A DNA stretch of 14,259 bases from Candidatus Blautia intestinipullorum (lineage in GTDB: Bacteria > Bacillota > Clostridia > Lachnospirales > Lachnospiraceae), in assembly GCA_019120475.1 (NCBI GenBank), contig DWVA01000217.1:1-14259 (forward strand). The letters are read 5' to 3'. A model generated the notes under the pieces. That model saw only the letters and a program-made list of their open reading frames with translations. It did not search any database and was not told where the DNA came from. Both the position numbers and the translations under genes were made by a program. Positions 1 through 7,280 of the stretch are shown here, piece by piece (position 1 is the first letter of the stretch; every line of letters starts with the position of its first letter).

Positions 1-624
1 GAAAGTGGCGGCTATTCCGAACATCAGCGCCGTTTTCCACAGTTTTCCTCTAAGATAAAGCCAGAATCCCAGAACAATGAAAAATACGGTAAAAATATCG
101 TACTGGCTGAAGATAAACTGGCTGAACACCCCCATGGGGAAGATCAGAAAAGCGAATTTGCACAGCAGGGATTTTTTTTCTCCGAATCCCATTTCTTTTC
201 CGATCCGGTACATAAGCTGGGCTGTAGCAAAATACAGGATCACCGGAAGCAGCTTATACCACATAATATTTACAAAGCTGTTGGTAAGGATCTGCTCCGG
301 CACATGACCTGTAAGGTACAAAGGAAGATTCCATATCGCATAGGCGATAAAGGTGCTGGGAAGATAATTTGCCCAGTATCCTCCGGACTGCTCATAGCTT
401 GCCTGGTAAAAATCAGTAAAATGCTCATACATCAGAAAAGAACGGTTCCCCGTAAGCTTTACGTCTGAATGGGCGCAGGTGATAAATAAAAAGGCAAGGA
501 TCAGAATGGAAAGGATCCAGTCCAGACGGCACAGCTCGTTTCCGCTGAAGAATTTCATTCCTCTCCACTCTGTCCTTAGTCCCGCAAAAAAACCGGGAGA
601 TTTTGTCATTGTTTTCTTCTTCAT
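1..624 (-). CDS. Polytopic GT-C-like membrane glycosyltransferase, partial (C-terminus beyond window)
   Basis: This open frame of 208 codons starts at the ATG at 624-622 and is still open at base 1, so the C-terminal part is missing. I translated it by hand. The N-terminus (about 33 residues) is basic and cytoplasmic, followed by a hydrophobic segment at about 35-52 and a loop with Asp54. Further membrane segments lie at about 120-140, 152-170, 175-192 and from 197. The piece SQYDIFTVFF (173-182) resembles the Q-x-D motif at the start of a membrane helix in GT-C enzymes of the DUF2029/PIG-M kind. GT-C enzymes use lipid-phosphate sugars on the outer face of the membrane. The start overlaps the stop of the preceding GtrB-like gene by four bases (ATGA), which suggests translational coupling and a shared task: one makes the lipid-linked sugar and the other transfers it. 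An O-antigen-polymerase-like protein is the main alternative. The membrane topology is firm and the family is tentative. Confidence 0.72.
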   Translation of the reverse strand, partial: MKKKTMTKSPGFFAGLRTEWRGMKFFSGNELCRLDWILSILILAFLFITCAHSDVKLTGNRSFLMYEHFTDFYQASYEQSGGYWANYLPSTFIAYAIWNLPLYLTGHVPEQILTNSFVNIMWYKLLPVILYFATAQLMYRIGKEMGFGEKKSLLCKFAFLIFPMGVFSQFIFSQYDIFTVFFIVLGFWLYLRGKLWKTALMFGIAATF

Positions 625-1682
625 TTTTCCGGCCCCTCCTCCTTTGGCAGAACGCCGGAGACTGCCCTGCCCTGTCTGTCATAGACTCTGGCAGCCTTCA
701 TATCCTCCAGAAGCTTCTGCACATCCGCTTCGATATCTTCTTCATCTTCAAAATTCAGCCGTTCCTCTTCCACTACAAGAGGCCTGTCCAGCACTCTTGT
801 ATTGATGCTCAGCACATACTCCCCAAGGAAACCGATGAAGAAAAGCTGCAGCGCTCCCAGGAAAAACACACCGATCACCATGGGAGCAACCCCGGCTGAA
901 AAACGGTCCCAGTACATCAGCTTCAGTACCAGATATACAAGACCTGCCAGAAAGCTTAAGCCGCCGATTATAAAGCCCGCAAAGGTCGCCAGCCTCATCA
1001 CTACCTTGGAGTAGGAAGTAATGCCGATCATGGCGTAGTCATAGAGGCTGTAAAAATTATTTTTGCTCTTTCCCGCCCTGCGTTTCGGCTGGGTGTAAGG
1101 CACTGCTTTATAGTCAAATCCCAGTTCCGCGATGATCCCTCTCAGATACGGCATAGAATCATGGAGATCTCTTACCACATCCACGAATTTCTTATCGTAG
1201 AGTCCAAATCCTGTAAACTGCTCGATATGGTCGATATCCGTGATCTTCCGGATCATCTTGTAGTACATGCCTCTGAGCCAGTACATCCGCTTCTTTTCCT
1301 GGCTGGCATTTTTTACCCCGATCACGATTTTGTGGCCTTTTTCCCATTCCTTTACAAAAATGGGAATCATCTCCACCGGATCCTGGAAATCCGCGCACAT
1401 GCGCACCACGCAGTCTCCGTACGCCTGCTTCATTCCGTAGACCGGGGAACGGGCCTGCCCGAAATTTCTTGCGTTAAAGATCGCCTTGATCCTTTTGTTT
1501 TCTCCGCAGAGCCCCCGAAGCAGAGCCTGGGTGTTGTCCTTGGAGTGATTGTCAATAAACAGGATCTCGTAGTCGTAATTGCCGAGATCCCTCTCCATCA
1601 CCTCTACAATGGCCTTTGCCAGAGGAACCACGTTGGCTTCCTCGTTGTAGGTGGGAATCACCACTGAAATCTTCTTTTTCAT
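621..1682 (-). CDS. Family 2 glycosyltransferase, GtrB/DPM1-like, with two C-terminal membrane helices
   Basis: This 353-residue protein has an N-terminal GT-A fold. ISVVIPTYNEE (5-15) is the nucleotide-binding start of GT2 enzymes, FIDNHSKDNT lies at 42-51, and D98-FQ-D101-P is the metal-binding pair typical of the dolichol-phosphate-mannose synthase/GtrB group. Two hydrophobic segments follow (about 230-258 and 267-290), then a soluble, strongly acidic tail of about 55 residues. Family members move a sugar from a nucleotide donor to undecaprenyl phosphate on the inner face of the membrane. The frame is open for 27 further codons upstream, but that stretch overlaps the preceding SDR gene and is lysine-rich. 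The ATG at 1682 starts directly at the conserved domain, 20 bases after the SDR stop, behind only a modest purine-rich ribosome site. The downstream GT-C-like gene overlaps it by four bases and is the likely user of its product. The sugar is unknown. Confidence 0.9.
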   Translation of the reverse strand: MKKKISVVIPTYNEEANVVPLAKAIVEVMERDLGNYDYEILFIDNHSKDNTQALLRGLCGENKRIKAIFNARNFGQARSPVYGMKQAYGDCVVRMCADFQDPVEMIPIFVKEWEKGHKIVIGVKNASQEKKRMYWLRGMYYKMIRKITDIDHIEQFTGFGLYDKKFVDVVRDLHDSMPYLRGIIAELGFDYKAVPYTQPKRRAGKSKNNFYSLYDYAMIGITSYSKVVMRLATFAGFIIGGLSFLAGLVYLVLKLMYWDRFSAGVAPMVIGVFFLGALQLFFIGFLGEYVLSINTRVLDRPLVVEEERLNFEDEEDIEADVQKLLEDMKAARVYDRQGRAVSGVLPKEEGPEK

Positions 1683-1702
1683 CTTCTTATCATTCTCTTT
1701 CT

Positions 1703-2659
1703 TTATCTTTCCTTTTGCGTCAGGGCCTTTCCGCTCTGCCCTGTTTCCTGTGCCTTCAGCCACGCGATCGTCTCCCTGATTCCACGCTCAAAGGTATACT
1801 TTGGCACAAATCCCGTATCTTCTGTAAGGCTTTCCGTATCCGCACAGAGGTTCATAACGGCTCCAGGAGGGTAAGGCTTCGCCCCGATCCCAGGCTCCTT
1901 TGCATTCGTAAGCCGGGCCATTTCCTCAATATATTCCTTCAGCGGCCTTGCCTGGCCGCTTCCCACACAGTAAACCGCGCCGTTCCGTCCTTTTTCACCG
2001 ATCAGGTAATAGGCCCGTCCGGCGTCTTTGCTGTAAAGATAATCCCATTTCTGCATGGCCGGGGTAAATTCCGTAGGCTCCCCGGCAAGCATCCTGCGAA
2101 GGCCGGAAGCGATCATTGTTGTTTCTTTCTCATAGATTCCATAAACGCTGAAGATCCTGGGCCAGATACATTCCATTCCCAGTTCCCTGCAGAACATCCG
2201 GGCAAGCTGTCCCGCCGCCAGCTTGCTGGCGCCGTAGGGAGTGGTGGGATTCACCGGACTGTCCGGAGATATTTTATCCACATCCATGGGGCCGTATTCC
2301 GCCTGGGAGCCTGCTCCGATAAAGCGCCCGCATCCAAGAGCTTCCGCCGCCCGCACCGCCTGAAGGGTGTAAAAAATATTCCGGCTCTGAAGCTCTGTGC
2401 TTTTGTTCCGGCTTTCTCCCGTATTTCCCCATGCAATATGATAAAAAGTATCGCATTTTTCCGGAATCTTCTCCGGCAGACAGTGCAGATTCTCAAGGTC
2501 ACAGTCCACCAGATGAAGTTTCGGACAGGAAGGCAGACGGCTCTGCTTTCCGGAAGACGCCCGGACAACTGCGTATACTTCTGTGTCATGTTTCATACAT
2601 TCTTCAATAAGAGCCCCGCCGATCATACTGGTGGCTCCTGTAACAACGATACGTTTCAT
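1703..2659 (-). CDS. Extended SDR, NAD(P)-dependent sugar-nucleotide reductase/epimerase (candidate YerF-like)
   Basis: This 318-residue extended short-chain dehydrogenase has TGATSMIGG at 7-15 (the glycine-rich NAD(P) loop), Ser118 in AGSQAEYG, and Y142-xxx-K146 in PYGASKLA, so the catalytic set is complete. Length is normal for sugar-nucleotide epimerases and reductases. The start is the ATG at 2659, preceded by CGAGGAAA at good spacing. An upstream in-frame Met at 2707 has no such site. It lies 79 bases after the ThDP-enzyme gene and 20 bases before the glycosyltransferase. Sequence alone cannot separate a CDP-abequose/paratose-type 4-ketoreductase, an epimerase, and a YerF-type reductase acting on the two-carbon branch of an acetyl-branched CDP sugar. 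Its place beside an acetolactate-synthase-like enzyme and in an operon with rfbG and rfbH makes the YerF-like role the most attractive, but this is inference from context. Confidence 0.88.
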   Translation of the reverse strand: MKRIVVTGATSMIGGALIEECMKHDTEVYAVVRASSGKQSRLPSCPKLHLVDCDLENLHCLPEKIPEKCDTFYHIAWGNTGESRNKSTELQSRNIFYTLQAVRAAEALGCGRFIGAGSQAEYGPMDVDKISPDSPVNPTTPYGASKLAAGQLARMFCRELGMECIWPRIFSVYGIYEKETTMIASGLRRMLAGEPTEFTPAMQKWDYLYSKDAGRAYYLIGEKGRNGAVYCVGSGQARPLKEYIEEMARLTNAKEPGIGAKPYPPGAVMNLCADTESLTEDTGFVPKYTFERGIRETIAWLKAQETGQSGKALTQKER

Positions 2660-2738
2660 TTCTTTTCCTCGGATTTTAAATTTTTCATTTATACCCGGCT
2701 CTCTCACGGCTTAAGTTTTTCTCCGCTGCGGCAGAGAT

Positions 2739-4577
2739 TCACCTTCCGCTCCGGGAGATCCGCATATTCTCTTCCATTTCCTCCTGAGAAAGGAAGGGAT
2801 ACATATCCTCCAGAGGAGCGGACACCATCCTGCCGTCAGGAAGCTTTTTTGAAGAAGTCTTCGGTTCTGTTTTCTGGTATTTTGTCACAAACACCTGGCA
2901 GATAAAAGCTCCCTCCTGCTTTAAAACTTCCTGGATCGTTTCCGTCAGCTCCTCCGCGCTGTGGATCTCCCGGTAGGGAAATCCGTAAGCAGGAGCCAGC
3001 TTTCCCAGGTCCGGAAAGCTCAGGTCACCGCTCTCCTCACCCACTCCCACCAGCGGTTCGCCGAAATAACTCTGCTGTGTCTGGCGGATAGAGTGATATC
3101 CCTGGTTATTTATAACAAAAAGTTTTACTGGTAGTCTATTCTGCCGGATAGTCTGAAGCTCCTGAATATTCATCTGAAGGCTACCCTCTCCGGTGACGCA
3201 GACTACCGGCTTTTTCCCGGAGGCAATGCACACACCTTCCGCTCCCGGAAGACAGAAGCCCATAGCTGCCGTGTTGGGATTTGTGATAAAACGCTGGCCT
3301 TTTTTTACCCGGAAAGCCTGGCTTCCCGCCACCCGGGAGGTTCCTACGCTGACAAGAAGATTCTGGTTTTCCTCCATTGCCTTTGAAAGCTCTTCATAAA
3401 AGGCATAAATATTGGTGCAGCCCTCTTCTATTGTCTCATAATGCTTCGCCGTCACCACCGGATATTTTTCTTTCCAGAGACGGCACTGTTCTCTCCATTT
3501 TTCTCCCCGGAACAAAGGATGCTCCCGGTCCGCGCCTCTCTCTCCGGCAGCTTTCAAAAGACCGCGGATAAGCTCTCCCGCATCTCCGCATACCGGAAGA
3601 CTTACGTGAAGGCTGGGCTTTTTCAGCTCGTTTTCATCGATATCATTTAAGATCGTATAGCTTTCTCTGGCCCAGTCCTGAAACTGGAAGCCTGTCTGGG
3701 CGAATCCCTGTCTGTTTCCGATAGACAATAAAAGATCACTGTTCTGAAGGGCAAAGTTTCCCGGCCTAGTTCCGGTGCTGCCGCTTCGTCCCACAAAATA
3801 GGGATGATCCGATTCTATGGCGTCTACGCTGCTCATCCCTGTGATCACAGGAACGCCCAACACCTCTGCCAGACGGTGAAAATCTTCTGCCGCGCCGGCA
3901 AGCCGGACGCCGTTTCCAGGAAAAAGCACCGGACGGCTGCTCTCCACGATCTTATCCAGGATTTTTTTGATCGTCTCTTCCGGGATCTTCCGGGGCTTCT
4001 GTTCCGGATTTTCCGCCGGATCATATCCTTTCAGCTCTTCCGTTTCTATAATGGCTCCCTGCACGTCCAGCGGAATATCCAGCCATACCGGACCGGGTCT
4101 TCCATTTGACGCCAGGTAAAGGGCTTTTTCCAGATGATAACGGATTTCCTCCGGACGGATCACCATTACGGCATATTTTGTCAAAGGCGTGATCACCGGA
4201 ACGATATCGCATTCCTGAACTCCCATACTGCGCAGAGGAAGTCCGGAAGCCGGAACTGTAGTAGCGTATCTTGCCTGTCCGGAAAAAACGATCATCGGGA
4301 TGGAGTCCATCCAGCCGCCAAGAACGCCGGTAATGGCGTTTGTAGCTCCCGGTCCGGTGGTAACGCAGACTGCCGCCATATGATTGTCCACTCTGGCGTA
4401 AGCCTCTGCGGCCATGGCGCATGCCTGTTCATGATGCTGATAGGTGCAGTGAAGTCCGGGATGATGGCCGAAGGCGTCGTTCATGTGCATGGCTCCTCCT
4501 CCGGTAACGGTAAACACGTCCCGGATCCCCCATTTTACTATATAATCCGCAATATAATCTGATACTTTCTGTTTCAT
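2739..4577 (-). CDS. ThDP-dependent acetolactate-synthase-like enzyme, candidate YerE-type C-C ligase for a CDP-ketosugar
   Basis: This 612-residue protein has the three-domain layout of acetolactate synthases. The N-terminal PYR domain carries the cofactor-activating Glu50 in HHEQACAMAAEAYAR. The middle domain (about 195-345) has the GRSGSTGT/ALQNSDLLLSIGNR pattern of flavin-binding relatives. The C-terminal PP domain has GEGSLQMN at 463-470 and NN at 490-491, a Glu form of the usual GDG(x)nNN diphosphate motif. The tail LPDGRMVSAPLEDMYPFL (579-596) is, from memory, typical of members found in polysaccharide loci rather than of true IlvB. The ATG at 4577 follows an AGGGAAAAG site. A longer frame to 4706 would overlap the previous gene. 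Context with CDP-glucose dehydratase, RfbH and an SDR points to YerE of Yersinia pseudotuberculosis, which adds the acetyl unit of pyruvate to C4 of CDP-4-keto-3,6-dideoxyglucose. No small regulatory subunit (IlvN) is nearby, which argues against branched-chain amino-acid synthesis. Family is certain and substrate is inferred. Confidence 0.93.
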   Translation of the reverse strand: MKQKVSDYIADYIVKWGIRDVFTVTGGGAMHMNDAFGHHPGLHCTYQHHEQACAMAAEAYARVDNHMAAVCVTTGPGATNAITGVLGGWMDSIPMIVFSGQARYATTVPASGLPLRSMGVQECDIVPVITPLTKYAVMVIRPEEIRYHLEKALYLASNGRPGPVWLDIPLDVQGAIIETEELKGYDPAENPEQKPRKIPEETIKKILDKIVESSRPVLFPGNGVRLAGAAEDFHRLAEVLGVPVITGMSSVDAIESDHPYFVGRSGSTGTRPGNFALQNSDLLLSIGNRQGFAQTGFQFQDWARESYTILNDIDENELKKPSLHVSLPVCGDAGELIRGLLKAAGERGADREHPLFRGEKWREQCRLWKEKYPVVTAKHYETIEEGCTNIYAFYEELSKAMEENQNLLVSVGTSRVAGSQAFRVKKGQRFITNPNTAAMGFCLPGAEGVCIASGKKPVVCVTGEGSLQMNIQELQTIRQNRLPVKLFVINNQGYHSIRQTQQSYFGEPLVGVGEESGDLSFPDLGKLAPAYGFPYREIHSAEELTETIQEVLKQEGAFICQVFVTKYQKTEPKTSSKKLPDGRMVSAPLEDMYPFLSQEEMEENMRISRSGR

Positions 4578-4602
4578 TTTCTTTTCCCTGTCCTTTGCCG
4601 CT

Positions 4603-5922
4603 CTATTGATAATCCGGGCATTTCTGCTCGCATACCATCCGTTTTCCAGAAGCTTCGATGGGGATTTCGTCCACATAGGTGACGTCGATCTGCGCTTCTT
4701 CCCCAAGATACTTCCGGTAGGAAGCCACCACCGCCGCCTCGTCCACTCTGGCGCGGTCGGCGTTCAGAAGAAGCTCATACCTTTTCTTCTCCCACTGGAT
4801 GCATTTCGCCTGATGGACAACACCCTCCAGATTGATAAGCACGTTCATAAACACATGGATGGACAAAGGTTCTCCCTTGCAGTTGTACATCATAGAACCT
4901 CTGCGGCCGTAGATTTCCGTAAAATATCCGTGTATCCTTCCCTTTTCGTCTATGATCTCCTGATAAATCCCCGTATCCCCGGTATCATAGCGGATCATAG
5001 GAAAGGCTTTATTGTAAAAATCCGTCACTACAATGCGTCCCAGTTCTCCCGGCTTTACAGGATCGTCGGAATCCAGACGCAGCATTTCAATATAAAAATT
5101 ATAAAGATCTACCGTATATCTGTCCTCTTCCCCTACCTGGCAGGCAAGAAAACCGTTTTCATTATTTCCATAGGAGCGCACCGGCGAAAATCCGAAGATC
5201 TCTTTTACCAGATCGTAGGTGGGCTGGGGAAGGGCTTCTCCCATGGCAAAGACCATCTCCACATCCCATTTTGTGATATCCACGTTTTTCCTTTTCAGAT
5301 AATTTGCCAGCACGATCAGGGCGCTGGAATAGATCACAAGAACCTGTATTTTTTCCCGGCGGATCTTCTCGCAGATGGCCGCAAGAGCCTCGTCCCCCAT
5401 GTTGGAAATGTCGATCATGATCAGATTGTTCTTAAAGGATTTCCACTTGGAGATCACGTTTTTTCCGGGAATCCAGACACGGAACTCTCCTCTTTTCATT
5501 CCCATGCGGAAGCCGTTCAGCTCCATAAAAGAAATAAAGTTCATGTTGACACGGTTCATTTTGTCGCCGTCACAGAGTACTGTAAAAGGCGCCCCTGTAG
5601 ATCCGCTGGTGCTTAAGCGGAACAGACTGTCCTTTTTTTCCTGAAACGTATCGCAGAGGATCCTGTCCTTATTCTGGTTATATTCCATCTTCGTCATAAC
5701 AGGATATCTGGTGATATCCTCCACGCCTTTCAGCTCCCGGTAATATTCCGAGTGCTTTCCCGCATAATCCAGAAGAGCGCCGATACGGCGGTCTACATAT
5801 TCCTTTGTCACGCCCTCTACGATCTCGCGTTTATTCACTTTTTTTATTTTATCCAGCTTTCCGCCCTGGAGCATATCCAGAGTTACAAAAGCCGTCCTTC
5901 TTAAAATTTCGCCTGCCTGCAT
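4603..5922 (-). CDS. CapK/PaaK-family AMP-binding (adenylate-forming) ligase, second copy
   Basis: This 439-residue protein belongs to the phenylacetate-CoA ligase/CapK branch of the adenylate-forming superfamily. Motifs appear in order: STSGSTG (104-110, phosphate loop), YGNNE (251-255, adenine pocket), RYDTGD (311-316, ribose-binding Asp), YGRRG (338-342, hinge), and Lys427 in IEASGKR, the catalytic lysine of the C-terminal lid. Nothing essential looks lost, so it should adenylate a carboxylic acid and pass the acyl group to a thiol, amine or hydroxyl. It is clearly homologous to the protein at 7281-8636, with near-identical blocks such as PGELGRIV and a shared LDSD run, yet the two differ widely elsewhere, so they are old paralogues. 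Start is the ATG at 5922 behind GGGAAGGAAAT. The gene follows the flippase after 98 bases and precedes the ThDP gene by 25. CapK-type proteins are frequent in capsule loci. Their acid and acceptor are mostly unknown, and I cannot assign them here. Confidence 0.9.
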   Translation of the reverse strand: MQAGEILRRTAFVTLDMLQGGKLDKIKKVNKREIVEGVTKEYVDRRIGALLDYAGKHSEYYRELKGVEDITRYPVMTKMEYNQNKDRILCDTFQEKKDSLFRLSTSGSTGAPFTVLCDGDKMNRVNMNFISFMELNGFRMGMKRGEFRVWIPGKNVISKWKSFKNNLIMIDISNMGDEALAAICEKIRREKIQVLVIYSSALIVLANYLKRKNVDITKWDVEMVFAMGEALPQPTYDLVKEIFGFSPVRSYGNNENGFLACQVGEEDRYTVDLYNFYIEMLRLDSDDPVKPGELGRIVVTDFYNKAFPMIRYDTGDTGIYQEIIDEKGRIHGYFTEIYGRRGSMMYNCKGEPLSIHVFMNVLINLEGVVHQAKCIQWEKKRYELLLNADRARVDEAAVVASYRKYLGEEAQIDVTYVDEIPIEASGKRMVCEQKCPDYQ

Positions 5923-6020
5923 ATTTCCTTCCCTTCTGTTCTATACTTTCCCTTTTGTTTCACAAACAAAATATCTCTTTTCTATCCTAACCTGCCATCC
6001 GGTGTCCTCCCGCCAGTTTC
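5923..6020 (-). promoter_or_regulatory. 98-bp intergenic gap with a perfect 8-3-8 inverted repeat; possible weak internal promoter or operator
   Basis: This is the widest gap inside the operon. At 5953-5971 it holds TTTTGTTTCACAAACAAAA, a perfect eight-base inverted repeat around three bases. On the minus strand TTGTTT inside this repeat lies 18 bases before TATAGA (a 3/6 and a 4/6 match to the sigma-A boxes), so a weak internal promoter overlapped by an operator-like site is possible. The repeat is A/T-rich and has no T-run after it in the reading direction, so it does not look like a terminator. The symmetry is seen directly and any function is inference. Confidence 0.35.
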
Positions 6021-7250
6021 TCAACTATGCTCTTCCGTTCCCGTGTTTTCGCATTTCTGTCTCCCGGACTTCCAGACGCCCAGCAGGATCACCGCCGCCA
6101 CCCGGACTGCGTTTGCGATCAGCACCGCGTATGCAAATCCCATAATACCGCTGTTATTTGTGAAAATCAATACAAGGGCTGTGATCAGGGCCAAATGCAG
6201 GATCTGAAGGATAAGCTGCCATTTTTCCTCTGTAAAAGTCAGCGCCACAATAAAAAGATACGCGGACAAAACGCCGAGGATCTGGCTGAGGTTTACAACT
6301 GTCATCATAGGCTTTACCGATTCAAAAAGATCACGGTAAAACAGCCATACAAAAAGGGGCGTCCCGATCTGGGATCCGATAAAGAACACAAAGCTCACAC
6401 CCAGTCCGATTCCTGTAAACATCAGGAACTGTTTTCTTCCCATTCTCTCCTGCCGCCTTGTCAGATAGGAAATAATGATGGTATTGACAGGAGCCACCAG
6501 AAGAACAAGTGTCTTTCCGATCAATGAGGCGACATAATACTGCGTTACCGCCATATGCCCGATCAGGTGCTCCAGCGCAAGACGGTCGATATTCAGGGTC
6601 AGATTGGTGATAAGATAAGAGAATACAAGAAATCCTCCGCGCTGCAGCGCCTTCCCAAACCACCGGCTTTTCCGAAAGAAACTGCGGAAAACCGTTCCTG
6701 TAGCCGCCAGATAGATCAACGAAGCCGCCTCTCCTGTCAGAAATACAAGGAACCAGTTTTTTGTAAGGAAATACAGCCCGAATCCTGCCACATATCCGGC
6801 GGTGAGAACAGCATAATAGCAGAAATACTTCCTATAGTTCAGATTCAGACGGTATTCCACATCTCCGTAATACCGGAAGATCGTTGTCATCAGCAGCAGG
6901 ATCGTCCAAAAGACTACCATTCCTGAAGTCATGGACTCTTTTGCCACTGCGAGAGAAACCAGGGTCCCGATCCCGCCGAAGCCAAGAAGAAGAATGTTGT
7001 AATCCCCGTTTGTCACCTGAAAATCTCTGCGCACAACAAGACGGCTGGTGTTCAGCGCCTGTCCCACAGAAGGACAGAGAATCGCCACCAGCCCCATAAG
7101 ATACAGTAGCTCCCCAAGCTGGCCGCTTCCCATGAACCGGTTCAGCAGAGGATAGATCAGAATCTGCAGAACTCCGTTCATAAGAAGGGCGCCGCCTATG
7201 GTGTAAGCTGTATTTGATACAATTCTTTTCTGTTTCTCTTTTGAAGCCAA
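6021..7250 (-). CDS. Wzx-type oligosaccharide flippase (MOP superfamily)
   Basis: This 409-residue protein is hydrophobic almost throughout, with roughly ten to twelve predicted membrane helices and short basic loops. It opens with a basic stretch and NTAYTIGGALLMNGVLQILIYPLLNRFMG, as is usual for the polysaccharide-export branch of the MOP/MATE superfamily. Such proteins flip undecaprenyl-linked repeat units from the inner to the outer face of the membrane. It starts with TTG at 7250-7248: a clear AAGGAGGA lies seven bases upstream and no competing ATG fits, so the rare start is well supported. It sits 30 bases after the first CapK-like gene and 98 bases before the second. Its presence implies the locus makes a lipid-linked oligosaccharide by a Wzx/Wzy-like route, but no polymerase or initiating sugar-phosphate transferase lies in the window. 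Confidence 0.9.
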   Translation of the reverse strand: MASKEKQKRIVSNTAYTIGGALLMNGVLQILIYPLLNRFMGSGQLGELLYLMGLVAILCPSVGQALNTSRLVVRRDFQVTNGDYNILLLGFGGIGTLVSLAVAKESMTSGMVVFWTILLLMTTIFRYYGDVEYRLNLNYRKYFCYYAVLTAGYVAGFGLYFLTKNWFLVFLTGEAASLIYLAATGTVFRSFFRKSRWFGKALQRGGFLVFSYLITNLTLNIDRLALEHLIGHMAVTQYYVASLIGKTLVLLVAPVNTIIISYLTRRQERMGRKQFLMFTGIGLGVSFVFFIGSQIGTPLFVWLFYRDLFESVKPMMTVVNLSQILGVLSAYLFIVALTFTEEKWQLILQILHLALITALVLIFTNNSGIMGFAYAVLIANAVRVAAVILLGVWKSGRQKCENTGTEEHS

Positions 7251-7257
7251 AGAGCTT

Positions 7258-7263
7258 CCTCCT
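7258..7263 (-). promoter_or_regulatory. Shine-Dalgarno site AGGAGG that decides the TTG start of the flippase gene
   Basis: On the minus strand AAGGAGGA covers 7264-7257, and its AGGAGG core (7263-7258) lies seven bases before the TTG at 7250. This optimal site and spacing make the TTG start credible. Confidence 0.8.
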
Positions 7264-7280
7264 TCTGTCTTTGTTCCGGT

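Noticed and set aside
425..682. 85-codon minus-strand frame
   Set aside because: It overlaps the start of the partial GT-C-like gene in another frame. The 624-1 frame has membrane helices, a GT-C motif and an ATGA junction, and is clearly the real one.
2721..2736. Hairpin CTCTGC/GCGGAG at the end of the ThDP gene, considered as a terminator
   Set aside because: On the coding strand it is followed by AAAAAC, not a T-run, and part of it may simply reflect codon use near the stop; transcription probably continues into the SDR gene.
1616..2905. 429-codon open frame on the plus strand
   Set aside because: It lies antisense to the GT2, SDR and ThDP genes, is rich in Arg/Pro/Ser/His as expected of a shadow frame, has no ribosome site and no recognisable domain.
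4606..5616. 336-codon open frame on the plus strand
   Set aside because: It is antisense to the well-supported CapK-like ligase, with His/Ile-rich, domain-free composition; it is a shadow.
5953..5971. Palindrome considered as a Rex site
   Set aside because: It shares TTGT/ACAA ends with Rex operators, but the central bases and arm spacing do not fit, so no regulator is named.
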